A DNA stretch of 64,000 bases. Origin: Roseburia sp. AM59-24XD (GTDB lineage: Bacteria; Bacillota; Clostridia; Lachnospirales; Lachnospiraceae). The stretch lies in assembly GCF_003478445.1 (NCBI RefSeq), contig NZ_QUET01000012.1, forward strand, positions 1-64,000. The letters run 5' to 3'. Below, piece after piece: positions 28,021 to 37,221 of this stretch. The notes below the pieces were generated by a model. It saw only the letters and a program-made list of their open reading frames with translations, was not told where the DNA came from and ran no database searches. Numbering within the stretch: the stretch's first letter is position 1; each line of letters opens with the position of its first letter. The position numbers and the translations under genes are program-made.

Positions 28021-30036
28021 ATGAGTGAGTATACCGGAAAAGAAATCGTAGTATTGGAAGGGCTGGAAGCTGTCCGGAAACGTCCCGGCATGTATATCGG
28101 CTCCACCGGTTCCCGCGGTCTGCACCATTTGATCTGGGAGATTTTAGACAATTCCATTGATGAGCAGCTTGCAGGCTTTTGCAGCGAGATACATATTACC
28201 CTGCAAAGGGACGGTGGCATCTGCATTGAGGATAACGGACGAGGCGTCCCTGTAGACATCCATCCAACCCAGAAGATCCCTACCGTTCGCGTTGTCTATA
28301 CCGTTCTTCATGCCGGCGGCAAGTTTAACAGCACGGTATATAAGGTATCCGGTGGTCTCCACGGCGTTGGTTCTTCCGTGGTCAATGCCCTCTCCTCCCA
28401 TATGATCGTAGAGGTCCGCAGAGACGGGAAGCTTTACCGCGATGAATACCGTGATGGAGGACATCCCGTGACGAAGCTTGAGGGCGGTCAGCTTCCTGTC
28501 ATCGGCAAGTGTGCCAAATCCAACACCGGTACAAAGGTCATCTTCTATCCGGATGCCGAGATTTTCGAGACGATCACCTTTAAACCGGATGTCATCAAGA
28601 AAAAGCTCAAGGAGATTGCTTTTCTGAATAAGAACCTAAAGCTGATCTATACGAACGAGGCAGAGAACGAAACCATCACCTATCAGGAGGAGTTTGGTAT
28701 TCAGAGCTTTGTCAGCTATATCAACCGCGATGCCGTCACACTTCACCCGACACCGATATATATTGAAGGAACCAGCGGCGATATTGAGGTAGAGGTCGCA
28801 TTTCAGTACACGACCAGCTTCACGGAGCAGATCAATCCATACTGTAACCGTATCAACGTTGTGGACGGCGGTACTCTTGTGACCGGCTTTAAAACTGCTC
28901 TCACCCGCGTGATGAACCAATATGCCAGAGAGCTCGGCATACTGAAGGATAAGGACGAGAACTTCGACGGCAAGGACATCCGTAACGGTCTTGTTGCGAT
29001 CATATCCATCAAGCATCCGGATCCGCAGTTCGAGGGCCAGACGAAGACAAAGTTAGGCAACACCGACGCCAAGACTGCCGTGGATGATGTATTCAGCACC
29101 GAGGTCCAGCGCTATTTCGATAAGAATGTTGAGATCCTGCGTACGATTCTCGAAAACTCCATGAAATCCTACAACGCCCGTAAGGCGGGCGACAAGGCAA
29201 GAACCGCTGTCTTAAAACAGCTCAACGATGTCGACACAAAGAGCAAGCTTGCCGCCTGCACCTCCCGTAAGCCGGAAGAATGCGAGGTCTATATCGTTGA
29301 GGGAGATTCTGCGGGCGGTACTGTTAAGACAGCCCGTAACCGCAAGACACAGGCTGTACTTCCGCTGCGTGGTAAGATCCTGAACGTCGAGAAGGCAACG
29401 CTTGAGAAGATCCTTCTGAATAATGAGATCAAATCTATGATCGCCGCTTTCGGCTGCGGCATTGGCGACGATTTTGATATCAGTAAGCTCCGTTATGATA
29501 AGATCATCATCCTGACCGATGCCGACGTAGACGGAGCCCATATCAGTACACTTCTGCTGACCTTCTTCTACCGCTTTATGCCGGAGCTTATTTACGCCGG
29601 CAAGATATACCGCGGTCTGCCGCCTCTTTACAAGGTCGACTATGAGACAGTCAGCCAGGCAGCAAAGCAGCGCGAGGAGGATATCGCGCTCGGACTGATC
29701 TCGCCGGATGAGGAGCCGGACGAGCCGGTCACCACAAAGAAAAAGGGCAAAAAGAAATTATCACGTTATGTTTTTAACGATTTTGAGCTGGAGAAGTTCC
29801 GCAAGAACAAATCCTACAAGATCACGGGTATCCAGCGTTACAAAGGACTTGGTGAGATGGACGCAGAACAGCTCTGGGAGACAACGCTCGATCCGGAAAG
29901 CCGTATCCTTGCCCAGATCTCGATCAGTGACACGGTCGATGCCGATGAGGTAACCACCACACTGATGAGCAGCAACGTTCCACCGAGACGTGAATTTATC
30001 ATGTCTGAAGCCAAATACGCCAATCTTGATATTTAA
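28021..30036 (+). CDS. parE: Type II topoisomerase ATPase subunit (ParE/GyrB family)
   Basis: A 671-residue GHKL-ATPase subunit. ATP-site motifs are ILDNSIDEQLAG, DNGRGVPV and GGLHGVGSSVVNAL. The TOPRIM domain has VEGDSAGGTVKTARNR, PLRGKILNVEKA and DADVDGAHI. The C-terminal end PPRREFIMSEAKYANLDI is typical. It partners the A-type subunit encoded 14 bp downstream to pass DNA strands. The ATG at 28021 has AAAAGGAG ahead and matches the family start, while the in-frame extension from 27913 does not. Assignment to topoisomerase IV rather than gyrase is inferred because the partner lacks a gyrase-specific box and no dnaA/recF neighbours are present. Confidence 0.88.
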   Translation: MSEYTGKEIVVLEGLEAVRKRPGMYIGSTGSRGLHHLIWEILDNSIDEQLAGFCSEIHITLQRDGGICIEDNGRGVPVDIHPTQKIPTVRVVYTVLHAGGKFNSTVYKVSGGLHGVGSSVVNALSSHMIVEVRRDGKLYRDEYRDGGHPVTKLEGGQLPVIGKCAKSNTGTKVIFYPDAEIFETITFKPDVIKKKLKEIAFLNKNLKLIYTNEAENETITYQEEFGIQSFVSYINRDAVTLHPTPIYIEGTSGDIEVEVAFQYTTSFTEQINPYCNRINVVDGGTLVTGFKTALTRVMNQYARELGILKDKDENFDGKDIRNGLVAIISIKHPDPQFEGQTKTKLGNTDAKTAVDDVFSTEVQRYFDKNVEILRTILENSMKSYNARKAGDKARTAVLKQLNDVDTKSKLAACTSRKPEECEVYIVEGDSAGGTVKTARNRKTQAVLPLRGKILNVEKATLEKILLNNEIKSMIAAFGCGIGDDFDISKLRYDKIIILTDADVDGAHISTLLLTFFYRFMPELIYAGKIYRGLPPLYKVDYETVSQAAKQREEDIALGLISPDEEPDEPVTTKKKGKKKLSRYVFNDFELEKFRKNKSYKITGIQRYKGLGEMDAEQLWETTLDPESRILAQISISDTVDADEVTTTLMSSNVPPRREFIMSEAKYANLDI

Positions 30037-30050
30037 AATGAGGTATGATT

Positions 30051-32309
30051 ATGAAAACAACGGATTCATCCATTATACAATTAGACTTTTCTGAGGAGAT
30101 GCGCAACTCCTACCGCGACTACGCCGTGAGCGTTATCATCGCCCGCGCGCTGCCGGATATCCGGGACGGCTTAAAGCCTGTTCAGAGACGTATCCTCTAC
30201 GCTATGAAGGAACTTGGTCTTGCACCGGACAAGCCACATCGTAAAAGTGCCCGTATCGTCGGTGATACGATGGGTAAGTATCACCCACACGGTGACAGCT
30301 CGATCTACGATGCACTGGTACATATGACAGAAGATTTCTCTCTGTCGATCCCTCTGGTAGACGGACACGGTAACTTCGGTTCCATTGACGGTGACAGTGC
30401 CGCAGCGATGCGATACACAGAGGCACGTCTTTCCTTCGGAGCCATGACAATGCTAGACAATCTCGATAAAGGACTCGTCCCGTTTGGTCCAAACTTTGAC
30501 GAAAGCGAGAAGGAGCCGCTTGTACTTCCTGCAACTCTTCCGAATCTTCTGTTGAACGGTACGACCGGCATCGCCGTTGGTATGGCAACCAACATTCCGC
30601 CACACAACCCTTCCGAAGTGATCGATGGCGTGATCGCTTATATGGATGACCCGGATATTTCCACCTATGAGCTGATGCAGTACATTAAGGGTCCCGACTT
30701 CCCGACCGGAGCGATCATTACCAATGCCGATGACATCCGCACGATCTATGAAACCGGCGAAGGTAAGCTAAAACTTCGCGCCAGAACCGAGATTGAGGAC
30801 AGCGACTATGGCCGTAAGAACATCGTGATCACCGAGATTCCATATACCGTCGCCGGCAACAAGCAGAAACTTTTGGAATCCCTTGTGACTCTCACGAAGG
30901 ATAAGGTTTTTGATGAGATCTATGACGTCCGCGATGAATCCTCCAAGGAAGGTATCCGTCTTGTCGTTGAGGTCAAGAAGGACCGCAACGTCGAGAACCT
31001 TCTGAATGGTCTTTACAAAAAGACAGCACTGGAGGATACCTACGGTGTCAATTTCCTTGCTGTTAAGGACAAACAGCCGTTTACATTCACGTTGAAGGGT
31101 GTGATTGATGAATTTGTTCACTTCCAGGAGGAGCTTTACACAAAGGAATATGAGCATCTTCTTGCCAAAGCAAAGGATCGTCAGGAAATCGTCACCGGTC
31201 TGATCGTTGCCACAGATGTGATCGATCTGATCATCGAGATCCTCCGCGGCAGTAATTCCGTTAAGCAGGCGAAACTCTGTCTGACATTCGGCATCACAGA
31301 CGGTATCAATTTCCGCAATCCGGATTCTGAATATCAGGCACAGACACTTACCTTCACAGAGAGACAGGCAGATGCGATCCTCGCGATGCCACTCAGCCGC
31401 CTCGTTGGTCTTGAGCTGATGAAACTGCATCAGGAGAATGAAACACTGCTTGCCAACATCGCCGAGTACGAAGATATCCTTGGCAGCATCCCGAAGCTTC
31501 ACAAGGTCATCAAAAAGCGTCTGACGACCTACAAAAAGCAGTTTGGCAGACCGAGACGCACCGAGCTTTGCAATATGACGGTTGCCAATTATGTGGAGGA
31601 GGTCAAGGAGGAGGATATCTATGTTCTGGTTGACCGCTTCGGCTATGCCAAGTCCATGGACAGTGCTTCCTACGGTCGTCTTGCTCCGGAAACCCTGCAG
31701 GAGATCCCGCATACGGTTATGATGAAGAATACCGACAAACTCTGTGCCTTTACCGATCAGGGCAATATGTACCAGATCAAGGCAAAGGATATCCCGAAGG
31801 GCAAAGCCCGTGACAAGGGTACTCTCGTCCATAATCTCTGTAAGATGAACAACGAGGAGAATGCTCTGTTACTCATCTCCTTCGAGGAGCTTTTCAATTC
31901 GCAGCTCTTATTCATCACGAAAAAAGGCTTCGTCAAACAGGTATCGGGCATTGAGTTTGAGACAACCAGATATATGGTCAATGCCTCCAAGCTTGACAAG
32001 GATGACTGCCTGATCGCTGTAGATCAGGTTATGCCGGAGGATGCAATCTTCGGCGACCGCAAGGTTATCATGATCACGAAGAAGGGCATGTCCCTTGGAT
32101 TCCCGCTGGCAGAGGTCAACGAATTCAAAAAAACAAGCCGCGGTCTTAAGGGAATCACACTTGCCGACGGCGATGAAGTAATGTACGGTGCCCTGGTACA
32201 GCCTGACACCGACATCAAGGTATTCGATGGTAAGAAATATAATGTCAAAAAGATCCGGCTCCGCAAACGAAACGACAAACCGATGAAGAGCCAGATCCTT
32301 GTAAAGTGA
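30051..32309 (+). CDS. parC: Type II topoisomerase DNA-cleavage subunit (ParC/GyrA family)
   Basis: A 752-residue subunit. The winged-helix core has [32 protein letters not shown] and the catalytic tyrosine in [11 protein letters not shown], then [21 protein letters not shown] long coiled-coil region follows, then a C-terminal beta-pinwheel. The pinwheel lacks the gyrase QRRGGRG box (the nearest piece is [10 protein letters not shown]), favouring topoisomerase IV, which unlinks daughter chromosomes. Quinolone-relevant positions retain Ser and Asp, as in susceptible enzymes. The start at 30051 is preferred over the ATG at 30045 because GAGG lies seven bases upstream. A strong terminator follows. 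Confidence 0.88.
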   Translation: MKTTDSSIIQLDFSEEMRNSYRDYAVSVIIARALPDIRDGLKPVQRRILYAMKELGLAPDKPHRKSARIVGDTMGKYHPHGDSSIYDALVHMTEDFSLSIPLVDGHGNFGSIDGDSAAAMRYTEARLSFGAMTMLDNLDKGLVPFGPNFDESEKEPLVLPATLPNLLLNGTTGIAVGMATNIPPHNPSEVIDGVIAYMDDPDISTYELMQYIKGPDFPTGAIITNADDIRTIYETGEGKLKLRARTEIEDSDYGRKNIVITEIPYTVAGNKQKLLESLVTLTKDKVFDEIYDVRDESSKEGIRLVVEVKKDRNVENLLNGLYKKTALEDTYGVNFLAVKDKQPFTFTLKGVIDEFVHFQEELYTKEYEHLLAKAKDRQEIVTGLIVATDVIDLIIEILRGSNSVKQAKLCLTFGITDGINFRNPDSEYQAQTLTFTERQADAILAMPLSRLVGLELMKLHQENETLLANIAEYEDILGSIPKLHKVIKKRLTTYKKQFGRPRRTELCNMTVANYVEEVKEEDIYVLVDRFGYAKSMDSASYGRLAPETLQEIPHTVMMKNTDKLCAFTDQGNMYQIKAKDIPKGKARDKGTLVHNLCKMNNEENALLLISFEELFNSQLLFITKKGFVKQVSGIEFETTRYMVNASKLDKDDCLIAVDQVMPEDAIFGDRKVIMITKKGMSLGFPLAEVNEFKKTSRGLKGITLADGDEVMYGALVQPDTDIKVFDGKKYNVKKIRLRKRNDKPMKSQILVK

Positions 32310-32310
32310 T

Positions 32311-32352
32311 AAAGAAAAGATGTGTCCTAAAAAGTGGACACATCTTTTCTTT
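32311..32352. terminator. Bidirectional terminator between parC and the LysR gene
   Basis: A perfect 17-bp stem (AAAGAAAAGATGTGTCC and complement) around an 8-nt loop, with T-rich flanks on both strands. It begins one base past the parC stop and lies 28 bp past the stop of the converging regulator gene. Confidence 0.85.
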
Positions 32353-32380
32353 TTGGATGATTCAATTTTGGCAAATTCTA

Positions 32381-33259
32381 TCAAAAGTCTTCCCGATAAT
32401 TTTCGAGAATGTGATTATACATGGAACGCACTGCCGGTGCCATAAACTCCGGATGAAGCGTTGCAAGCCCGATCACGCGCTCTGCATACGGCTGAACCGG
32501 ATAACAGTCTACCTCATATGGAATATCGCGCATAACCATCTGCGGCATCAGACAGATTCCAAATCCGTTCGCAACCATCGCAATGGTCGACAGATCATCT
32601 ACCACATGATAATTTGACTGCACATTTAACGAATTTTCTTTAAGGAAGTTCTGGATATCTGCATCAGTTGACTCTCTCTGAGTCACAAACTGATGATTCT
32701 GCATCTCCTCGATATCCATAAAATCGGACTCCTTCTGCTTCTGCATTCCTTTCGGCACAATACATAACAGAGGATCTCTCCACAATGGTTCTATCGGAAT
32801 ATCCTTTGCACTGGAGGTTGACAAAAATCCGAGATCAACGACTCCGTTTTTCAGCCAGTAGACCACATCATCATATGTTCCCTGAAATACCTCGATCTCG
32901 ATATCCGGGTACTTCTTCTGAAAGGAACGCATGATGTCCGGAAGCCAGTTGGTACATACACTCGAGAAGCAGCCAAGCTTCACTTTTCCGCGCTTCAAAC
33001 CATTAAACTCAGAGACTGCCTGCTGCAGGCTCTCATCGCTGTTTAATACGGCATTCACATAGGGGAGCAAATGCTCCCCGTAATTCGTCAGTGTCACTCC
33101 GTTTTTGCTGCGGTTTAGAACGGTAAAGCCAAGTTCTCCCTCCATCGCGGAAACAGCGTGGCTTATAGCTGATGGTGTCAGCCCAAGAATATCCGCTGCC
33201 TTGCGGAAGCTTCCCTGCTCTGCCACCGTCTTAAATACCTGATATGTCAGAAGTGTCAT
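32381..33259 (-). CDS. LysR-type transcriptional regulator of the por operon
   Basis: A 292-residue LysR regulator with an N-terminal winged HTH (TYQVFKTVAEQGSFRKAADI, GLTPSAISHAVSAMEGELGF) and a C-terminal substrate-binding-like domain. The ATG at 33259 has GAGAGG upstream and lies 11 bp after porB, so it is the last gene of the por operon. A regulator cotranscribed with its target genes suggests autoregulation. The ligand may be a 2-oxoacid or related metabolite, which is inference only. Candidate binding palindromes lie upstream of porG. Confidence 0.87.
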   Translation of the reverse strand: MTLLTYQVFKTVAEQGSFRKAADILGLTPSAISHAVSAMEGELGFTVLNRSKNGVTLTNYGEHLLPYVNAVLNSDESLQQAVSEFNGLKRGKVKLGCFSSVCTNWLPDIMRSFQKKYPDIEIEVFQGTYDDVVYWLKNGVVDLGFLSTSSAKDIPIEPLWRDPLLCIVPKGMQKQKESDFMDIEEMQNHQFVTQRESTDADIQNFLKENSLNVQSNYHVVDDLSTIAMVANGFGICLMPQMVMRDIPYEVDCYPVQPYAERVIGLATLHPEFMAPAVRSMYNHILENYREDF

Positions 33260-33270
33260 GATATTCCTCT

Positions 33271-34212
33271 CTATCTAGCACATTTGTACAACAGATCCTC
33301 CCAGCGTCTGTCAACTTCCTCCTGGAACTGTACGATCAAATCCTCGTTTCCCTTCTTGAACAGATGCTTAAATCTGCCCTGTGGACGAAGGAAATCCTCG
33401 ATCGGCAGCTTCTTCTTCGGCTCATAGGTCAGCTTCCACTTGCCATGATCCACCTCAAACATTGGCCAGTAGCAGGTATCTATTGCCAGCTTACAGATCT
33501 TCATGATATCCGGCGTGTCGTATCTCCAGCCTCGCGGACATGGTGTCATGATATTTAAGAAGGAAGGCCCCTCTGTGTAGATTGCCTTGTTGGCTTTGCT
33601 ATGAAGATCTTTGAAGTCAGCAGTAAATGTTGTCTGACCCACATAAGCCACATCATGGTCTGCAATAATGCTTGCCAGATCCTTGCGGTTCTGCATCTTA
33701 CCATCGGACTGCTTGCCAACCGGTGTTGTCGTTGTATCCGCATACATTGGTGTTGCAGAGGAACGCTGGATACCGGTATTCATGTAAGCTCCATTGTCAT
33801 AGCAGACATATACCATATCGTGACCACGCTCCATTGCTCCTGACAGGGACTGGAAGCCAATGTCATATGTACCACCGTCACCACCGAAGGTAATAAACTT
33901 AAACGTTGCATCCTCCGGAAGCTTTCCTCTCTTTTTCAATGCATTGTAAGCTGTCTCCACACCGCTTAAGGTTGCTCCGGCATTCTCAAAGGCGTTGTGG
34001 ATGTAGCTGTCCTCCCATGCCGTGTAAGGATACATGAAGGAGGATACCTCCAAACATCCTGTTGCATTACCGATCACGGCATGATCATCCTCATGCAGCG
34101 CACGAAGCACCGCACGGACAGCGATTGTTGCACCACATCCGGCACACATACGATGTCCCGGTGCCAGACGCTCCGGTTTATTCATTATATTTTTCAAACT
34201 GTAATCGCTCAT
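33271..34212 (-). CDS. porB: Pyruvate:ferredoxin oxidoreductase beta subunit
   Basis: A 313-residue thiamine-diphosphate-binding subunit. It shows the cluster-ligand/TPP region MCAGCGATIAVRAVL, the TPP-Mg motif GDGGTYDIGFQ, the YDNGAYMNTGIQRSSATP stretch typical of PorB, and PCPRGW. With the alpha, gamma and delta subunits it decarboxylates pyruvate (or a close 2-oxoacid) to acetyl-CoA, reducing ferredoxin, a central reaction of anaerobes. It lies 51 bp after porA. Substrate identity is inferred from overall similarity to four-subunit POR rather than VOR/KOR. Confidence 0.92.
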   Translation of the reverse strand: MSDYSLKNIMNKPERLAPGHRMCAGCGATIAVRAVLRALHEDDHAVIGNATGCLEVSSFMYPYTAWEDSYIHNAFENAGATLSGVETAYNALKKRGKLPEDATFKFITFGGDGGTYDIGFQSLSGAMERGHDMVYVCYDNGAYMNTGIQRSSATPMYADTTTTPVGKQSDGKMQNRKDLASIIADHDVAYVGQTTFTADFKDLHSKANKAIYTEGPSFLNIMTPCPRGWRYDTPDIMKICKLAIDTCYWPMFEVDHGKWKLTYEPKKKLPIEDFLRPQGRFKHLFKKGNEDLIVQFQEEVDRRWEDLLYKCAR

Positions 34213-34263
34213 ATTTTCCCTCTTTCTGCTGTTTCGTCTTATGATTTACAGATCCGGCTGCGA

Positions 34264-35442
34264 TTAACGCAGACGGATATACTGGAACTGTTCAATCTCT
34301 TTGCCATTGACTACGGCATCCTCCAGCTCCTCAAATACATGAACCGCATCGCTGACGGTAAAATCACGCCCTGCCAGTCCATAAATATAATTGACTGCCT
34401 CGATCATCACCTTATGACGGAACAGACCTGCAGTTACCTCACTGCCAAGAGGTCCTCCGTTGCCGTTGTAGCTCTCGCAGCGGTCAAGGATTGCAACTGC
34501 CTTGCAGTTCTTTAACGCCTCTGCAATCTCCCTTGCCGGAAACGGACGGAACACACGAAGCTTTAAGACACCGACTTTCTTGCCCTGCTCACGCATTTCA
34601 TCCACTGCCTGCTTTGCCGTACCTGCGGCAGATCCCATCAACAGCATGATATAATCCGCATCCTCTGTGCGATACTCCTCAAAAAGACCAAAGCCTCTTC
34701 CGGAAAGCTCCTTAAACTTCTCTGCCACCTCCAAGATGACCTCCTTAGAATTTTCCAGTGCGATCTCCTGATTCTTCTTGGCTTCCATCGCATAATTGGA
34801 AATAGAATACGGTCCGACGGCGATCGGCTTGCCCGGATTGAGAAGATATTCCTCCGGCTCATACTCGCCAACGAAATCCTTGACAAGCTCATCCTCGAGA
34901 AGCTCGATATTCTCTACGGCGTGGCTTGTAATAAAACCATCCTGGCAGATCATGATCGGCAGATGTACTCTCTTATCCTCCGCGATCGGATATGCCTGAA
35001 TGAAGTTATCATACGCTTCCTGATTATTCTCTGCATAGATCTGGATCCATCCGGTATCTCTTGCTCCCATTCCATCGGAGTGGTCACAGTTGATATTGAT
35101 CGGTCCGGAAAGTGTTCTGTTGACTAATGTAAGTGCTAACGGCATACGATTTGATGCAGCCAGCAAAAGCTCCTCCCACATCAGCGCCAGACCTGCGGAA
35201 GAGGTGGCTGTTAAGCTTCTTGCACCTGCTGCCTCTGCTCCTATCGCAGCACTCATGGAAGAATGCTCACTCTCCACCGGAATAAACTCTGTATCCATCT
35301 CTCCATTTGCAATATAGGTTGAAACCATCTGCGGAATCTCTGTAGATGGAGTGATCGGGAATGCCGGCATAACATCCGGATTCACCTGACGGATGGCGTA
35401 AGCCACCGCTTCATTACCTGACATACGTTCCTTAATTGCCAT
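34264..35442 (-). CDS. porA: Pyruvate:ferredoxin oxidoreductase alpha subunit
   Basis: A 392-residue subunit with the pyrimidine-binding-type domain (AVAYAIRQVNPDVMPAFPIT, PSTEIPQMVS) and the acidic VESEHSSMSAAIGAEAAG that activates TPP. TATSSAGLALMWEE, LVNRTLSGPININCDHSDGM and the C-terminal domain-II motif GVLKLRVFRPFP are also present. It forms the active-site dimer with PorB. The start has AAGGAGGG ten bases upstream and overlaps the end of porD by 11 bp, so the subunits are translationally linked. Confidence 0.93.
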   Translation of the reverse strand: MAIKERMSGNEAVAYAIRQVNPDVMPAFPITPSTEIPQMVSTYIANGEMDTEFIPVESEHSSMSAAIGAEAAGARSLTATSSAGLALMWEELLLAASNRMPLALTLVNRTLSGPININCDHSDGMGARDTGWIQIYAENNQEAYDNFIQAYPIAEDKRVHLPIMICQDGFITSHAVENIELLEDELVKDFVGEYEPEEYLLNPGKPIAVGPYSISNYAMEAKKNQEIALENSKEVILEVAEKFKELSGRGFGLFEEYRTEDADYIMLLMGSAAGTAKQAVDEMREQGKKVGVLKLRVFRPFPAREIAEALKNCKAVAILDRCESYNGNGGPLGSEVTAGLFRHKVMIEAVNYIYGLAGRDFTVSDAVHVFEELEDAVVNGKEIEQFQYIRLR

Positions 35443-35745
35443 TTACGTTGCCCTCCTTCATCTCGATCGCACCAAACGGACAGACTCTCTCACAGATGCC
35501 GCATCCCTTGCAGTGGTCGTAATCAAATGCCCCTCGCTTGCTGTCCTTTACCGGAATGCTTCCATCCGGACAGACCGGCGCACAAAGCAGGCACTGCTTA
35601 CATAAATCTTCATGAAAGATCGGTGTATTTGTTCTCCATTCACCGGTCTGAAACATCTTGGATGTTCCACCGGCAAATACCATCAACCTTCGGTCAGTTC
35701 GGTATGCGGAGATTTCTCGTTTATCTTTGTAATATCTGTTCTCAT
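35432..35745 (-). CDS. porD: Pyruvate:ferredoxin oxidoreductase delta subunit (frameshifted)
   Basis: A small 2[4Fe-4S] ferredoxin-like subunit with CKQCLLCAPVCPDG and CKGCGICERVCPFG. As written, an ATG-initiated frame covers only 84 residues. One missing base in the AA at 35685-35686 joins it to an upstream start at 35745 (ATG preceded by GGAG at six bases) and adds MRTDITKINEKSPHTELTEG. The repaired 104-residue length and the GGTSKMFQTGEWR segment about 30 residues in both match PorD. It carries electrons from the TPP site to ferredoxin. Confidence 0.87.
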
Positions 35746-35847
35746 TGTATTCTCCATTTCGTTAATGTTTATGATATCGGCAGCAAAAGACATTCCGCCC
35801 TCAACGGATACCACAGACTGCTGTCTGCTTTTGTACCCTGTTTCCTG

Positions 35848-36453
35848 TTATGCTGAAATCTGATTATCTTCCTCGATAGCTGCCTCAACCACGTCATATG
35901 CACACTCAAGCGCCTTCATATTGCCCTCGATCACTTCCGGCTTCTTGGCAAACTTGTGCTGGTAAGAGGCTCTCATCTCATGGATGAACTTCTCTCTCGG
36001 CATGATGTCACTGACTGCAACGGCTGCTGCAAGCATCGGTGAGTTCGGGAAATTCTTGCCGAGTGTCTCTACAGAGATTTTTCGTGCATCGACCGTGTAA
36101 ACTCTGCCCTCATAGCTGCCCAGCTCGTCCATAACTTCCTCTCTGGACTTCGGTGTGTTGATAATAATGGCACCGGTCTTCTTAAGACCTGCAGTCACGT
36201 CAACAGACGCAAGAAGTGTCTCATCAACCACAACCACATAATCCGGATGATATATATTAGAATGAACACGGATCTTGTCAGAGCTGATACGATTATATGC
36301 CGTGATCGGCGCTCCCATTCGCTCCGGACCGTACTCCGGGAAACCCTGTACATTCTGTCCTGTCTTGAATGCAACATCTGCCAGCAGAAGCGCTGCTGTC
36401 TTTGCTCCCTGACCACCACGGCCATGCCATCTGATCTCAATTCCATTTTTCAT
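35848..36453 (-). CDS. porG: Pyruvate:ferredoxin oxidoreductase gamma subunit
   Basis: A 201-residue subunit with the POR gamma domain: IEIRWHGRGGQGAKTAALLL, then QGFPEYGPERMGAPI, a DYVVVVDETLL strand and NFPNSPMLAAAVAVS. This domain is thought to bind coenzyme A. It is the first gene of porG-porD-porA-porB-lysR, 102 bp ahead of porD. I use the ATG at 36453. A TTG four codons upstream abuts AAAGG too closely. Confidence 0.92.
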   Translation of the reverse strand: MKNGIEIRWHGRGGQGAKTAALLLADVAFKTGQNVQGFPEYGPERMGAPITAYNRISSDKIRVHSNIYHPDYVVVVDETLLASVDVTAGLKKTGAIIINTPKSREEVMDELGSYEGRVYTVDARKISVETLGKNFPNSPMLAAAVAVSDIMPREKFIHEMRASYQHKFAKKPEVIEGNMKALECAYDVVEAAIEEDNQISA

Positions 36454-36534
36454 GCTGATAACCAAACCTTTCTATCAATTGATAAACTCTCTCAAATCTG
36501 CTGCTTCATTGACAAAAATGATGCAACATTAACT

Positions 36535-36562
36535 ATTATATATGGCTCAGGCAAATTGTAAA
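36535..36562 (-). promoter_or_regulatory. Sigma-A-type promoter of the por operon
   Basis: Reading minus, TTTACA (36557-36562), a 16-base spacer and TATAAT (36535-36540) lie about 80 bp ahead of porG. Two inverted repeats sit directly upstream, placed as activator sites would be. Confidence 0.6.
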
Positions 36563-36580
36563 GCGAAAATGCTTAAATTC

Positions 36581-36623
36581 ATTCACTTTATAAATGAATA
36601 AGTTTCATTTATTTCTTTGAAAC
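36581..36623. promoter_or_regulatory. Two inverted repeats upstream of the por promoter
   Basis: The first is ATTCACTTTATAAATGAAT (36581-36599), with 5-bp perfect ends. The second is GTTTCA-N10-TGAAAC (36602-36623). LysR-type proteins commonly bind T-N11-A palindromes near -65, which is where these fall relative to the porG promoter. The LysR gene at the end of the operon is the obvious candidate, by inference. Confidence 0.4.
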
Positions 36624-36690
36624 AGATATTTCCGCCCCAAATGTACAAAATCAAAGTTCAAAAAAGCTATACGATTTCAGACTGTTTTGT

Positions 36691-36696
36691 TATAAT
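36691..36696 (+). promoter_or_regulatory. -10 element ahead of yqeY
   Basis: A perfect TATAAT lies 69 bp before the yqeY start. The -35 position holds no good TTGACA match, so this is a weak or activator-dependent promoter call. Confidence 0.4.
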
Positions 36697-36764
36697 AGAC
36701 ACAGAAAAATTATATGCCGTCTGCCAGAAAAGACACCGGCTTATGCATTTAAGGAGGTTATATC

Positions 36765-37202
36765 ATGCAGTTTAAAACATTACAGCAGGCGATGATCGCC
36801 GCAATGAAGGCAAGAGAGAAAGAACGTAAGGAGGCTATTTCCGTACTGGTATCCGCGGCTAAGAAGCTTGCGATCGATGAGGGATGCCGTGATGACATTC
36901 CTGAGGAGTTAGTCGACCGCGCAATCCTTAAGGAGATCAAGAGTGTCAAGGAGCAGATCGACACCTGCCCTGCTGACCGTACCGATCTGAAGGACGAGTA
37001 TACATTTACCCTCTCCGTCATGGAGGAGTATGCACCAAAGCAATTATCTGAGGATGAGATCCGTGCAATCATCATCGATAAGTTTACCGATGTGATTGCT
37101 ACCGGCAACAAGGGACAGATCATGAAGGCTGTTATGGGTGAGCTGAAGGGCAAGGCCGACGGCAAGGTGATCAATCAGGTCGTGACAAACCTTTGCAAAT
37201 AA
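36765..37202 (+). CDS. yqeY: GatB/YqeY family protein
   Basis: A 145-residue helical protein of the YqeY family: KTLQQAMIAAMKAREKERKE at the N terminus, then VLVSAAKKLAIDEG, EEYAPKQLSEDEIRAI and the C-terminal MGELKGKADGKVINQVV. The C-terminal part is related to the tRNA-binding tail of GatB. The function of free YqeY proteins is not established, though a link to tRNA amidotransfer is often assumed. The start has AAGGAGG nine bases upstream. The alpha-galactosidase gene follows after 19 bp, an unusual neighbour. Confidence 0.92.
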   Translation: MQFKTLQQAMIAAMKAREKERKEAISVLVSAAKKLAIDEGCRDDIPEELVDRAILKEIKSVKEQIDTCPADRTDLKDEYTFTLSVMEEYAPKQLSEDEIRAIIIDKFTDVIATGNKGQIMKAVMGELKGKADGKVINQVVTNLCK

Positions 37203-37221
37203 AAGAATCGGAGGATTATCT

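Noticed and set aside
30768..31832. 354-codon minus-strand frame inside parC
   Set aside because: It is a mirror frame of a conserved topoisomerase gene. Composition reflects reverse codon bias and no domain is recognisable.
35760..35785. GCCGATAT in the porG-porD gap as a sigma-28 promoter
   Set aside because: The -10-like octamer matches, but nothing resembling TAAA lies 11-12 bases upstream, and an internal flagellar promoter in por makes no sense.
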